A DNA stretch of 64,000 nucleotides. It comes from Myxococcaceae bacterium JPH2. GTDB taxonomy: Bacteria > Myxococcota > Myxococcia > Myxococcales > Myxococcaceae. The position numbers and the translations under genes are program-made. The notes under the pieces are model-generated. The model did not search any database. It was not told the origin of the DNA and worked only from the letters and a program-made list of their open reading frames with translations. Below are positions 8,252 through 16,488 of the stretch, one piece after another (position 1 is the first letter of the stretch; the number at the start of each line of letters is the position of its first letter). The stretch lies in assembly GCA_016458225.1 (NCBI GenBank), contig JAEMGR010000007.1:186001-250000 (forward strand), read 5' to 3'.

Positions 8252-9369
8252 GCGGTCTCCCGGGGAAGCCACAGGGTGACGCGCGCGCCGCCCTCCGGAC
8301 CCTGGCTGCGTTCGAGCGCGGCCTGGGGCCCATGCAGGAGCGCCAGCACGCGCGACAAGTGAGAGAGCCCCACGCCCGGGCCCGCTTCGGGAGAGGGCGC
8401 TCCGAAGCCACGCCCGGTGTCCTCCACCTCCAGCCGCCAGCGAGAGCCCTCCGCGTCGGCGCGGATGCGGACCTCGAGCACGCCGCGCAGGTCCTGGTTG
8501 TGCTTCACGGCGTTCTCCACCAGCGTCTGAATCGCGAAGCAAGGCACCCGCAGCGAGTCGAGCGTGGGCGCCAGGTCCCAGCGCACCACGAGCCGCTCGC
8601 CGAAGCGGGCCGCGAGCAGCGCCACGTAGCGCTGGGAGTGCGCGCGCTCCTCGGCCAATGTCCAGGTGGGCTCGGCGCGCGCCAGGCTCGCGCGGAGCAG
8701 TTGCCCCAGGTCGCTCAGCATGCGGTCGGTGCGGCCCAGGTCCTCGTACATGACCGAGCTGATGGTGTTCAGCGCGTTGAAGAGGAAGTGGGGCTGGAGC
8801 TGTCCCGTGAGGGACTGGAGTTGCGCGGTGCGCAGCTCGCCCTCGAGCGTGGCCTCGCGCAGGGCGCGCTCCTGGCGGGCACGCCACATGTCCAGGCTGA
8901 TGATGAGGGTGATGGCGATGGCGTAGGAGATGACGTCCTTCTGGACCTCCATGGGGATGCGGAAGGCCATGACGCCGTAGTGATAGCTGCCCCAGCCGAG
9001 CAGCGAGTACAGCGCGTTGCGCGACACCAACATCAGCACGATGTGCAGCGACGTGTAGAGCGTGAAGGCGACGGCGTGGATGGTCAGGAAGCGCGCCCAG
9101 CCCACGCGCGGGCGGGGCGCGTTGAGCGCCGCCATTCGGAGGAGGGGGAGCAACAGCGCGGCGGAGAGCGCACCCGTCACCTCCCACACGAATGGCCGGG
9201 AGGCGGGCAGGGTGCTCCCATCCGCCAACAGCGTCAGTCGCATCACGTTGCCCTGCCAGAGCCCCATGACGAGACAGACCCCCCACACGAGGAACGTCGT
9301 TCTCGGCCGGCGTGGGGGCCACTGCCAGCGCCAGGGGCGTGGCGCGCTGTCGTGGGGAGGAGCAGTCAT
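8248..9369 (-). CDS. LytS/YehU-type membrane sensor histidine kinase
   Basis: Inner-membrane kinase of the His_kinase (PF06580) type, 373 residues. The N-terminal half carries about four membrane segments (about 29-45, 62-79, 93-115, 130-160). The phospho-acceptor region QLQPHFLFNALNTISS has His near residue 193, followed by an HATPase domain with VENAVKHN (N box) and DTGRGFG (G1). It has no large periplasmic domain, so it probably senses a membrane or envelope signal. Its stop overlaps the start of the LytTR regulator. Its ATG comes 7 bp after the acyltransferase stop, with no clear Shine-Dalgarno, suggesting translation by read-on from that gene. Confidence 0.93.
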   Translation of the reverse strand: MTAPPHDSAPRPWRWQWPPRRPRTTFLVWGVCLVMGLWQGNVMRLTLLADGSTLPASRPFVWEVTGALSAALLLPLLRMAALNAPRPRVGWARFLTIHAVAFTLYTSLHIVLMLVSRNALYSLLGWGSYHYGVMAFRIPMEVQKDVISYAIAITLIISLDMWRARQERALREATLEGELRTAQLQSLTGQLQPHFLFNALNTISSVMYEDLGRTDRMLSDLGQLLRASLARAEPTWTLAEERAHSQRYVALLAARFGERLVVRWDLAPTLDSLRVPCFAIQTLVENAVKHNQDLRGVLEVRIRADAEGSRWRLEVEDTGRGFGAPSPEAGPGVGLSHLSRVLALLHGPQAALERSQGPEGGARVTLWLPRETA

Positions 9370-9376
9370 CGTGGGC

Positions 9377-10546
9377 TCACGCAGTATGCCCCGAGGCGGG
9401 GAGCGAGGAGACGGGGCTCGGCTGGCGACGCGCGGCGCGGGGCTTCATGCCGAAGCAGGGACGCAGCCAGCCCACGCGGGCAACCATCTCGCACAGCGCC
9501 CAGGTGACCAGGAACGAGGCGGTCAGCACCGCCGCGAAGAGTGCCCAGGGCCCCAGCGGCAGGCGCAGCATCGCCAGGCCCAGGACGACGATGACCGTCT
9601 GGTGGAAGATGTAGAACGGATACGACAGCTCCTGCGCGTGCGCGAGCCATGCGGGCCGCGTGAGCAGGTGGGCGTGCGCATGGCCCAGCGCCGACAGCAG
9701 CAGCGTCCAGAGGATGATGCCCTGGCCCAGGCGCTCCGCCACGAGCGGGAACTCGTCGTCCGGGAGCATGGGCAGCATCACCGCCACCCCGATGCCCAGC
9801 AGCACGCGGCGCAGCTCCACCAGTCGCTCCCACACCCCAGGGCAGCGGCCGAAGAGGTGTCCGAAGAGGAAGAGCATCCCGTAGTGCAGGAAGGTGCGCG
9901 GATCATTCAAGAGCGCGTGCGTTTCCGGGGCGCGGTTCAGGACCACCTGATTCAGCACGAGGGGGAGGCACAGCAGCGCCACGTTGAACCCGCGTGACAG
10001 CCACGCGTTGGCCCGCGCGAGGAACGCCTGCCCGCTCCGGGTCTCCAGCCACGCGAAGAGGGGCAGCGCCAGCACGCAGTACACGAAGAGGTACGCGACG
10101 AACCACAGGTGGTGCCAGCTCAGGCTGCCCCGGGGATACGTCACGAACTCGAACACCGACGGATAGAAGTCCAGGTAGCTGCCGTGGAATGCGCCGTGCT
10201 GGAGGCGCTCGGCGTAGATCTGCGGCGGGACGATGATGAACATCCCGAACACGAGCGGCCACAGGAGCCGCTTCGTCCGATCCTTCGCGAAGGACCCCAG
10301 CGAGCGGTGGCGCAGCGCGAGCGCCGTCCCCACGCCAGAGATGACCATCAGCAGGGGCATGCGCACCAGGTGGAGCAACTCCATGAGCGGCTCCAGCGCG
10401 GGCAGGGGCACCGGGCTCTTCACGTGCCAGTCCCACCGGTTGAACATCATGCCGGTGTGGAAGAAGTGCAGCAGGGCGATGGCGATGACCCGGAGCCAGT
10501 CCAGGTCGGGGCGGTGCTCGGATGCGGGGCGTGTGGACGCGTTCAT
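9377..10546 (-). CDS. Membrane acyltransferase, acyltransferase-3 family
   Basis: Polytopic acyltransferase-3 (OafA/MdoC-like) protein of 389 residues. These proteins move acyl groups, often acetyl or succinyl, onto surface sugars or glycans across the inner membrane. Seen: DLDWLRVIAIALLHFFHTG near the start, with the catalytic-type His of the first membrane helix, RTKRLLWPLVFG near 90, SWHHLWFVAYLF near 142 and about ten hydrophobic segments, then a polar Arg/Pro tail. The ATG at 10546 has a strong AAGGAGG 7 bases upstream. It heads a three-gene run with the LytS kinase and LytTR regulator. The acceptor substrate is unknown. Confidence 0.86.
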   Translation of the reverse strand: MNASTRPASEHRPDLDWLRVIAIALLHFFHTGMMFNRWDWHVKSPVPLPALEPLMELLHLVRMPLLMVISGVGTALALRHRSLGSFAKDRTKRLLWPLVFGMFIIVPPQIYAERLQHGAFHGSYLDFYPSVFEFVTYPRGSLSWHHLWFVAYLFVYCVLALPLFAWLETRSGQAFLARANAWLSRGFNVALLCLPLVLNQVVLNRAPETHALLNDPRTFLHYGMLFLFGHLFGRCPGVWERLVELRRVLLGIGVAVMLPMLPDDEFPLVAERLGQGIILWTLLLSALGHAHAHLLTRPAWLAHAQELSYPFYIFHQTVIVVLGLAMLRLPLGPWALFAAVLTASFLVTWALCEMVARVGWLRPCFGMKPRAARRQPSPVSSLPASGHTA

Positions 10547-10654
10547 GTGCGGCCTCCTTCGCCCCTCGATACGCGCGGCCGTCCCAGCCCTCCACGCGCA
10601 TGTCGTGAGCCGGACCGCCCGCGGCGCCAGCCGGACTTCCTGGCCCCAAAGCAG

Positions 10655-10684
10655 AAGGGCCGCCCGGTTTCCCGGACGGCCCTT
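10655..10684 (-). terminator. Hairpin terminator after rplI
   Basis: On the minus strand a 13-bp stem with one G-U pair closes a GAAA tetraloop (AAGGGCCGTCCGG / CCGGGCGGCCCTT), followed by CTGCTTTGG. It lies 30 bp past the rplI stop and separates the ribosomal operon from the acyltransferase cassette. The U-run is weak. Confidence 0.7.
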
Positions 10685-10713
10685 CCGAACTTCAACGGTG
10701 ACGCGAGGACGGA

Positions 10714-11157
10714 CTACTCCGCCGCGACGTCGACCTTGATCTTCGCCACCACGTCGCGGTGCAGCCGGAGCTCCACCTCGAAGCTGCCCAGCGCCTTGAT
10801 GGGCTCGGGCAGGTGGATGTGACGGCGGTCCACCGTCTGGCCCGCGGCGGCGAGCGCCTCGGCGATGTCCAGCGCGGTGACGGAGCCGTACAGCTTGTCC
10901 TGCTCGCCCACCTTGCGCTTGATGGTGACCTTGGTGGCGCCGACCTTCTTGGCCTGCTCCTCCGCGGCGCCCTTCAGCTTGGCGTTGCGGGCCGTCATGA
11001 CGGCCTTCTCGTGGTCCAGCTGGCGCATGTTCTGCTCGCTCGCCAGCACTGCCTTCTTGCGGGGCAGCAGGAAGTTACGGCCGAAGCCGTCCTTCACCGT
11101 CACGAGGTCCCCGGACTTGCCGAGGTTGTCGATGTCCTCTCGCAGAATGACCTTCAT
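10714..11157 (-). CDS. rplI: 50S ribosomal protein L9
   Basis: L9 binds 23S rRNA at the base of the L1 stalk and helps frame maintenance. The 147-residue product has the family N-domain [17 protein letters not shown] with [13 protein letters not shown] (about 25-37), the long connecting helix (40-75) and the C-domain with KLYGSVT and DRRHIHL. Length is typical. The ATG at 11157 gives the canonical start; a longer in-frame reading upstream would overlap rpsR and is rejected. Last gene of rpsF-rpsR-rplI, followed by a terminator hairpin. Confidence 0.98.
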   Translation of the reverse strand: MKVILREDIDNLGKSGDLVTVKDGFGRNFLLPRKKAVLASEQNMRQLDHEKAVMTARNAKLKGAAEEQAKKVGATKVTIKRKVGEQDKLYGSVTALDIAEALAAAGQTVDRRHIHLPEPIKALGSFEVELRLHRDVVAKIKVDVAAE

Positions 11158-11179
11158 GTTCAGTCTCCTGGGCGGACGG

Positions 11180-11560
11180 CTAGCCGACGACCGCGTTGTA
11201 GGGGAGCAGCGCGATGCCACGGGCGCGCTTGATGGCCACCGCCACCTCGCGCTGGTGCTTCGCGCAGTTGCCAGAGATGCGGCGGGGGATGATCTTGCCG
11301 CGCTCGGTCACGAAGTACTTCAGCGTGGCCTGGTCCTTGAAGTCGACCTGAGCGTTCTTCTCGGCGCAGAAGCGGCAGACCTTCTTGCGGCCGAAGCCGC
11401 GGCCACCACCGCGCTTGTCGTCGTCGCCCATGGGACCGCCGCGATCGCCGCCGCGCTCACCACGCTCGCCGCCGCGGTCACCGCGGTCACCGCCCCGCGC
11501 GCCACCGCCAGGGCCCCGAGCGCCCGAGGCGCCCGTGCTCATCTTGTTGTCCGTGTTCAT
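11180..11560 (-). CDS. rpsR: 30S ribosomal protein S18 with RG-rich N-terminal extension
   Basis: S18 sits on the platform of the small subunit as a heterodimer with S6. The conserved S18 core begins near residue 58 ([10 protein letters not shown]) and runs to the end. It keeps the zinc-ribbon-like CxxC...CxxH set (CRFC and CAKH), so it is the C-plus form. Ahead of it is an unusual extension of about 55 residues made of Gly, Arg and Asp repeats ([20 protein letters not shown]), strongly RGG-like and surely disordered. S18 is normally about 75-90 residues. The ATG at 11560 is preceded by AAAGAGAG; an internal ATG at MSTGASG would still keep the extension. Confidence 0.96.
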   Translation of the reverse strand: MNTDNKMSTGASGARGPGGGARGGDRGDRGGERGERGGDRGGPMGDDDKRGGGRGFGRKKVCRFCAEKNAQVDFKDQATLKYFVTERGKIIPRRISGNCAKHQREVAVAIKRARGIALLPYNAVVG

Positions 11561-11611
11561 GAAGTCTCTCTTTTCCTGGATAGGTCTCTAGGAGATGTCT
11601 ACCGGGGGCCC

Positions 11612-12088
11612 TCAGGCCTCCTCGGGAGACTCCTCCTCGGACTCGGCCCCAGACTCCTCGACGGGCTCGGCCCGGAAGGAGCCATCGCGATCGGAAGCGG
11701 CGCCCGGACGCGTCTCCTCGACGTCGCCGGCCAGCTTCACGTCCTCGAGCACCGGACGCGTCTCGGGATCCACCTCGTCCGCGATCTTCACGGAGATGTA
11801 GCGGGAGACCTCGTCGAGGTTGCGGAGGTTGCGCTCCACCTCGGCCACGGCCTTGCCGTCACCCAGGTAGCTCGTATGGACGTAGATGGCGCGGGGCTGC
11901 TTCGCCACGGGGAACAGGGTCTTCTTCTTGCCCCACACCGTGAAGCGAATGACCTTGCCACCCTCACGCGTGACGATGGAGCGAACGCGCTCCTTGATCT
12001 TGTCGACGTTGTCGTCGGTGAGGTCCGGCTTGACCAGGAAGATGGTCTCGTACTCACGAAGCCGCTTGGCGGCCTGCGTCTCTGCCAT
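11612..12088 (-). CDS. rpsF: 30S ribosomal protein S6 with acidic C-terminal tail
   Basis: S6 forms the platform heterodimer with S18 on 16S rRNA. The fold covers about residues 10-105: LREYETIFLVKPDLTDD, KVIRFTVWGKKKTLFPVAK and RNLRNLDEVSRYISVK are typical. After that comes a tail of about 50 residues ending in repeated Glu/Ser (EESGAESEEESPEEA), similar to but longer than the acidic S6 tail of E. coli. ATG at 12088 has AGGGGAG 6 bases upstream. First gene of rpsF-rpsR-rplI; a candidate promoter lies about 200 bp upstream, beyond the pth stop. Confidence 0.97.
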   Translation of the reverse strand: MAETQAAKRLREYETIFLVKPDLTDDNVDKIKERVRSIVTREGGKVIRFTVWGKKKTLFPVAKQPRAIYVHTSYLGDGKAVAEVERNLRNLDEVSRYISVKIADEVDPETRPVLEDVKLAGDVEETRPGAASDRDGSFRAEPVEESGAESEEESPEEA

Positions 12089-12279
12089 GTTTCTCTCCCC
12101 TTGGGGTCGAGTGCCCCCCGGCCTATCCGGGGAGCGGGGAAACGGTCCGTGGCCCAGAAGCCACAACCGGGGACGGGAAACCTGCGCGCCCGTCACCGCC
12201 GCGCCTTGTCCCGTGCGGAACACGGGAAGATGAAAAAGAGCATCCCGGTACAGCGGACTGTCACACCCGGGGAACGGGC

Positions 12280-12308
12280 CTTCTAAGGGGGGCCATCCCC
12301 CAAGTCAA
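12280..12308 (-). promoter_or_regulatory. Candidate promoter for rpsF-rpsR-rplI
   Basis: TTGACT (12303-12308) and TAGAAG (12280-12285) on the minus strand, 17 bp apart, in the gap between pth and rpsF. The spacer contains a G5/C5 dyad. A leader of about 185 bases would result, which would leave room for an autoregulatory structure. None was proven. Confidence 0.42.
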
Positions 12309-12328
12309 GCCGCCCGCGCCCCAAGGGC

Positions 12329-12904
12329 TCAGGCCTTGCGGTTGAACCGATTCATCGCGGTGGCCAGTCCGTCGCGCACCCAGCACTCGGCCATGTCGAG
12401 CGCCCGGTCGGTCAGGGCGTCCAGCTCGCGGCGCTCGCCGTCATCGAAGTTGGACAGCACGTAGCCCGCCACGCGCTCCCGGGCATTGGGGCCCTCCGGC
12501 TTCCCGATGCCGAAGCGCAGCCGGATGAAGGCGTCCGCGCCCAGGCTGGAGACGATGCTCTTCAGGCCGTTGTGGCCGCCCGAGCCGCCGCCCGCCTTCA
12601 GTTGGAGCCGGCCCAGGGGCAGGTCCAGCTCGTCGTGGATGACGAGCACGTCCTCCACCGCGATCTTGTAGAACCGCGCGGCCTCCGCCACCGAGCGACC
12701 CGACAGGTTCATGTACGTCTGGGGCTCGACGAAGAGGATGCGCTCGCCGGCGAGCGTGCCCTGGCCCACGCGGGCCTGGAACTTGTCCTGGTTCAGGTCG
12801 GCGCGGGCGCGGCCCACGAGCGCGTCCACCACCATGAACCCGATGTTGTGCCGGTTCCGCTCGTACTCGCGCCCGGGGTTTCCCAGTCCGCAGATGAGCT
12901 TCAT
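12329..12904 (-). CDS. pth: Peptidyl-tRNA hydrolase
   Basis: Pth releases peptides from tRNAs that drop off the ribosome. The 191-residue product shows the family signatures: [19 protein letters not shown] with the catalytic His near 20, [12 protein letters not shown] with the conserved Asn near 66, [11 protein letters not shown] with the conserved Asp near 91, and [13 protein letters not shown] near 108. Length is normal. The ATG at 12904 starts exactly at the fold; earlier in-frame starts are rejected. It lies downstream of rplY but behind a strong hairpin terminator (12938-12972), so it depends on read-through or an unseen promoter. Confidence 0.97.
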   Translation of the reverse strand: MKLICGLGNPGREYERNRHNIGFMVVDALVGRARADLNQDKFQARVGQGTLAGERILFVEPQTYMNLSGRSVAEAARFYKIAVEDVLVIHDELDLPLGRLQLKAGGGSGGHNGLKSIVSSLGADAFIRLRFGIGKPEGPNARERVAGYVLSNFDDGERRELDALTDRALDMAECWVRDGLATAMNRFNRKA

Positions 12905-12937
12905 GACCGCTCCGAGGAGATGGCTCCCAAAAATGAC

Positions 12938-12972
12938 CGCGGGGCCGGCCCCATGACAAGGCCAGCCCCGCG
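12938..12972 (-). terminator. Intrinsic terminator between rplY and pth
   Basis: On the minus strand a 13-bp GC stem with one G-U pair (12960-12972 with 12938-12950), a 9-base loop, and then GTCATTTTTGGG. The U5 tract makes it a convincing rho-independent terminator or attenuator after rplY. Confidence 0.8.
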
Positions 12973-12998
12973 AAGGAAACACAGACCGCGACGAGGGA

Positions 12999-13694
12999 CT
13001 ACTTCTTCGCCGGAGCCTTGGCCGCCGCAGGGGCCGCCTTGGCGTCGCCCGCCTTGGCGTCGCCCGCCTTCGCCGCCGGAGCCGCCGCGGCCGGAGCCGC
13101 CGCAGCCGCCGCCGCCGGAGCCGCCTCGAGCGCCTCAGGCGCGGACAGAACGGCCACGGTGTAGTTGACGTTCGTCTTCACCGACACGCCCGCGGGGAGC
13201 TTCATGTCGTTGACGTGGATGGCCTCGTTGATCTTGAGCGCCGAGACGTCCACCTCGATGGCCATCGGGATGGCCGTGGGGAGCGCCCAGACCTCCAGCT
13301 CGCGGCGGATCTGCGTGAGCAGACCGCCATCCGCCACGCCGGCCGCCTTGCCGGTGAGGACCAGCGGCACGTTCACCTTCACCTGCTCCGTCTCCTTCAC
13401 GGCGATGAAGTCCGCGTGGAGCATGCTGCGGGTGAGCGGATCCTGCTGGTAGTCCTTCAGGAGGACCTGGTGCGTGTCCGAGCCCACCTTCAGCTGGATC
13501 AGCGTGTTGAACTTGTGCGGCGTGTTGATGGCCGTGCGGATCGCCTTCGGATCCACCGCAATGTGCTGCGGGGTCGCCAGGTGCTTGCCGTAGATGACGG
13601 CGGGGATCTGCCCCTTCGCGCGCAGACGGCGGGCAACGCCCTTGCCGGAACCTTCACGCGCCTGGGCCTCGAGGGTGCTCTTGTCGACGGACAT
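12999..13694 (-). CDS. rplY: 50S ribosomal protein L25, general stress (Ctc) form
   Basis: The long, two-domain form of L25 binds 5S rRNA. The 231-residue product has the L25 domain (about 1-95; [20 protein letters not shown] is the diagnostic start) and the C-terminal TL5-like domain (about 100-190; [18 protein letters not shown]). The last 45 residues are an Ala/Lys/Pro tail with the near-repeat [19 protein letters not shown], probably a disordered RNA-contacting tail. Start ATG at 13694; an upstream in-frame start is a shadow. Order prs-rplY-pth is the same as prs-ctc-pth in Bacillus. Confidence 0.96.
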   Translation of the reverse strand: MSVDKSTLEAQAREGSGKGVARRLRAKGQIPAVIYGKHLATPQHIAVDPKAIRTAINTPHKFNTLIQLKVGSDTHQVLLKDYQQDPLTRSMLHADFIAVKETEQVKVNVPLVLTGKAAGVADGGLLTQIRRELEVWALPTAIPMAIEVDVSALKINEAIHVNDMKLPAGVSVKTNVNYTVAVLSAPEALEAAPAAAAAAAPAAAAPAAKAGDAKAGDAKAAPAAAKAPAKK

Positions 13695-13817
13695 GGTTCT
13701 GCCTTTTCTTGGGACCGCGGGTGCACCGGCTTCCTGGGCGTCCTCGGCATCCCGCCCCTGTGGCGGGCCCCGATGACGACGCCCCCGAAAAGCAGGGGAG
13801 GCCGGTGGAGGAGGGTG

Positions 13818-13846
13818 CACATGCCAGCCGGGGGGCCTGGAGTCAA
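13818..13846 (-). promoter_or_regulatory. Possible rplY promoter (weak -10)
   Basis: TTGACT at 13841-13846 (minus strand) sits in the same GGGCGGCTTGACT context as the rpsF candidate promoter. At 17 bp spacing the -10 position reads CATGTG, which is poor. Reported because of the shared -35 context. Confidence 0.28.
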
Positions 13847-13874
13847 GCCGCCCGGCGGGCAGGGGGAAAGCCGC

Positions 13875-14825
13875 TCAGACGAAGAGGGAGCTGAGCGAAT
13901 CCGCGCGGTGGATGCGCGCGATGGCCTCGCCGAAGAGGCGCTCGGTGGTGAGCACGCGAATCTTCGGGCAGGCCTGCGCCTCGGCCGACAGCGGCACGGT
14001 GTCCGTGAAGACGACCTCTTCCAGCACCGAGTCGGTGATCCGCTGGATGGCCGGGCCCGAGAGGATGGGGTGGACAGCGTAGGCGACCACGCGGCGCGCG
14101 CCCTTGTCCTTCAGCGCGGCGGCCGCCTGGGCCAGCGTTCCGGCGGTGTCCACCATGTCATCCACCAGGATGGCGTCCTTGCCCTTCACGTCGCCGATGA
14201 GGTTCATCACCTCCGAGGCGTTGGGGCGCGGACGGCGCTTGTCGATGATGGCCAGGCCCGTGTTCAGGCGCTTGGAGTAGGCGCGCGCGCGCTCCACGCC
14301 GCCCGCGTCCGGGCTCACGATGACCAGGTCGTTCGACTCGGGGAAGCGCTTGCGCAGGTCCTCCAGGAAGACCGGCGAGCCGTAGAGGTGATCCGACGGG
14401 ATGTTGAAGAAGCCCTGGATCTGCCCGGCGTGCATGTCCATGGACACCACGCGGGTGGCGCCCGCCACGCCCAGGAGATCCGCCACCAGCTTGGCGGTGA
14501 TGGGCGTGCGCGCCGCCACCTTCCGATCCTGCCGGGCATAGCCGTAGTACGGAATGACGGCGGTGATGGAGCCCGCGCTGGCGCGCTTGAGCGCGTCACA
14601 CATGATGAGCAATTCCATCAGGTGATCGTTCGAGGGAGGACAGGTGGATTGGATGATGAAGATGTCCAGTCCACGCACGTTCTCGCCGATCTCGACGTGG
14701 ATCTCCCCGTCCGAGAATCGCCCGACGACGGCCTTGCCCAGGGGGCGCTTGAGGTACTCGCAAATGCGAAGCGCCAGACCGGGATTCGAGTTCCCGGTGA
14801 ACACCTTGAAGTCACGCGGCTGCAT
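13875..14825 (-). CDS. prs: Ribose-phosphate pyrophosphokinase (PRPP synthetase)
   Basis: Prs makes PRPP from ribose 5-phosphate and ATP for nucleotide, His and Trp synthesis. At 316 residues it is the normal class I length. Motifs: [10 protein letters not shown] at the start, [12 protein letters not shown] near 36-47, [10 protein letters not shown] near 94-103, the flexible-loop Lys, [11 protein letters not shown] near 168-178, and the PRPP-binding loop [13 protein letters not shown] near 218-230. The product would feed the upp-like and hpt enzymes encoded at 16489-17849. It lies between spoVG and rplY, as in Bacillus but without glmU. Confidence 0.98.
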   Translation of the reverse strand: MQPRDFKVFTGNSNPGLALRICEYLKRPLGKAVVGRFSDGEIHVEIGENVRGLDIFIIQSTCPPSNDHLMELLIMCDALKRASAGSITAVIPYYGYARQDRKVAARTPITAKLVADLLGVAGATRVVSMDMHAGQIQGFFNIPSDHLYGSPVFLEDLRKRFPESNDLVIVSPDAGGVERARAYSKRLNTGLAIIDKRRPRPNASEVMNLIGDVKGKDAILVDDMVDTAGTLAQAAAALKDKGARRVVAYAVHPILSGPAIQRITDSVLEEVVFTDTVPLSAEAQACPKIRVLTTERLFGEAIARIHRADSLSSLFV

Positions 14826-14869
14826 GGTGGGCCGCTGACTATCCCGTGGCCGCGCGGAAGGGAAGCGCG

Positions 14870-15169
14870 TTAGTCGAGGTCCGCTGCCACCGCGACGACC
14901 TGCCCAGCTTGCGCCTGATGGAGGTGTCGCTCGTACTCGATGAGGATCACCCGCTCCATCTGGCTGCGCGTGTCCGCGTTGAGCGGATGCGCGATGTCCT
15001 TGTACGTCCCATCCTTCCGCTTCTTCGCGGGCATCGCGATGAAGAGCCCGGTTGAGCCGTGGATCACCTTCAAGTCACGGATGACGAAGCAGTGGTCCAG
15101 GGTGATGGTGACATACGCCTTGAGCTTGTCCTCTTCGACCGGAAACACCCGGACGTCGGTGATGTTCAT
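14870..15169 (-). CDS. spoVG: SpoVG-family RNA/DNA-binding regulator
   Basis: SpoVG is a small (about 95-100 residue) nucleic-acid-binding regulator first described for Bacillus sporulation and conserved in myxobacteria. The 99-residue product shows the family start [20 protein letters not shown], then [20 protein letters not shown] and the [11 protein letters not shown] motif near 60-70. The ATG at 15169 begins at the conserved N-terminus. It precedes prs with a 44-bp gap, and probably heads the spoVG-prs-rplY operon. A direct repeat lies 65-90 bp upstream of its start. Confidence 0.97.
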   Translation of the reverse strand: MNITDVRVFPVEEDKLKAYVTITLDHCFVIRDLKVIHGSTGLFIAMPAKKRKDGTYKDIAHPLNADTRSQMERVILIEYERHLHQAQAGQVVAVAADLD

Positions 15170-15233
15170 GGTCCCCCCCCGAACCCGAAAGGTCGGAGCT
15201 AACCGGGAAGCCTGGGACATGAGGGGTGGGAAA

Positions 15234-15259
15234 TGCAAGCACGCCCGGAGTGCAAGTGC
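15234..15259. repeat. Short direct repeat upstream of spoVG
   Basis: TGCAAGCAC (15234-15242) and TGCAAGTGC (15251-15259) are two copies spaced 17 bp, start to start, in the 105-bp gap between spoVG and the small membrane-protein gene. The spacing of about 1.6 helix turns could suit a dimeric regulator. No evidence beyond the pattern. Confidence 0.35.
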
Positions 15260-15274
15260 ACCGTACCGAGCACT

Positions 15275-15661
15275 TCAAACCGGCCTGCCACCCAGGATGG
15301 CGGGCCAGTGACTTACCAGGTGGGTGAGGAAGGCCAGATGATAGACGACGATGATGGCGTAGATGATGGCGCCGGCGCGAATCGCGATGCGGCTGGCCTT
15401 CATGTGGCGGTGCAAGCACAAGAGGCACAGGCCCGCGTTGACGATGAGCAGCTTGGACAACATGAAGAAGAGCGGTGACTGCTCGTACGCCACGCGCATC
15501 ACCGGGTTGAGCTCCTCGGCCACACCCAGCTGCAAGAAGAGCAGGGTGAAGAGCCCGTCGAACAAGTTGAGGAGCAGGAGCGCCACCGAGGCCGGTGACG
15601 CATAGAAAGAAGCCCGCTTCGTCCACGCCGCGCTCTGCGCCTGCTCGACCGTCGCCGCCAC
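15275..15661 (-). CDS. Small membrane protein, DUF5658-like
   Basis: The 128-residue protein has four hydrophobic segments (about 25-45, 64-84 and 93-122, the last possibly two helices). The pattern LLNLFDGLFTLLFLQLGVAEELNPVM, conserved-looking in DUF5658 membrane proteins (Asp in helix 1, ELNP at its end), supports that assignment. Function unknown. Start ATG at 15661; other readings upstream run into the tdk promoter region. It is transcribed towards spoVG and divergent from tdk. Confidence 0.75.
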   Translation of the reverse strand: MAATVEQAQSAAWTKRASFYASPASVALLLLNLFDGLFTLLFLQLGVAEELNPVMRVAYEQSPLFFMLSKLLIVNAGLCLLCLHRHMKASRIAIRAGAIIYAIIVVYHLAFLTHLVSHWPAILGGRPV

Positions 15662-15796
15662 GCCCGCCCCCTCGCCCGATTCCCCAAGCCCGAGCGGACT
15701 TCTTTCAAGGCGCTTGCCAAGGCCGCGTCGCGCGCCAGCACCGCGCGCGGGTGGCTGGCGAGGCGTTCGAAAAGGGAAATTGACTCAGGGGGGACC

Positions 15797-16441
15797 GTGC
15801 ACGAGATTGCGCCCCTCCGCCCTCCGTCTGGCGAGCCTTCCTTGCACCAATTCCCTAAAGATATCGGGTGGATAGAAGTCATCTGCGGATCCATGTTCTC
15901 CGGTAAGACGGAGGAGTTGATCCGCCGCGTCAAGCGCGCCGTGTACGGCAAGCAGAAGGTCCAGGTGTTCAAGCCTCGACTGGACACGCGCTACGACGAG
16001 ACACAGGTGGTCAGCCACTCGCAGCTGAAATTGACGTCCAATCCCATCGAGCGGGCTGAAGAAATTTTCTATCACCTGGAGGCAGACACCCAGGTGGTGG
16101 GCATTGATGAGGTGCAGTTCTTCGGGCCCGAGGTGGTGCAGGTGTGCGAGGCGCTGGCCAACAAGGGCCTGCGCGTCATCTGCGCGGGGTTGGATCAGGA
16201 CTACCAGGGCCGCCCGTTCGAGCCGATGCCGCAGCTGATGGCGGTCTCGGAGTACGTGACGAAGGAGCTGGCCATCTGTGTGGTGTGTGGCAATCCGGCC
16301 AACCGCTCCCAGCGCATCCTCTCCAGCGGCGAGCGGGTGATGGTGGGCGCGGCGGGCGCGTACGAGCCGCGCTGCCGCAAGTGCCATGTTCCGGACCCCA
16401 CGGAAGGCACGCCGCCGCAGACGTTGAAGCTGTTCGACTGA
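15797..16441 (+). CDS. tdk: Thymidine kinase
   Basis: Tdk phosphorylates thymidine in pyrimidine salvage. The type II enzyme is recognised from P-loop GSMFSGKTEELIRRV (about 31-45), VVGIDEVQFF (Walker B-like, near 99), GLDQDYQGRPFEPM near 130, the lasso region, and the structural zinc set CVVC...CRKC (near 158 and 194). At 214 residues it has about 25 extra N-terminal residues before WIEVICGSM. The GTG at 15797 has GGGGG 4-8 bases upstream, but a later start such as TTG near 15841 is possible. First of a salvage run with the upp-like gene and hpt. Confidence 0.95.
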   Translation: MHEIAPLRPPSGEPSLHQFPKDIGWIEVICGSMFSGKTEELIRRVKRAVYGKQKVQVFKPRLDTRYDETQVVSHSQLKLTSNPIERAEEIFYHLEADTQVVGIDEVQFFGPEVVQVCEALANKGLRVICAGLDQDYQGRPFEPMPQLMAVSEYVTKELAICVVCGNPANRSQRILSSGERVMVGAAGAYEPRCRKCHVPDPTEGTPPQTLKLFD

Positions 16442-16488
16442 ATCGACGCGCGGCCCGGGCCTGGGGCCCGCCGCCTGGAGACCGAGCG

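Noticed and set aside
15775-15800. TTGACT at 15780 as a tdk promoter
   Set aside because: Its -10 would fall inside the coding region at the chosen start. It would only work with a later tdk start, which remains possible but unproven.
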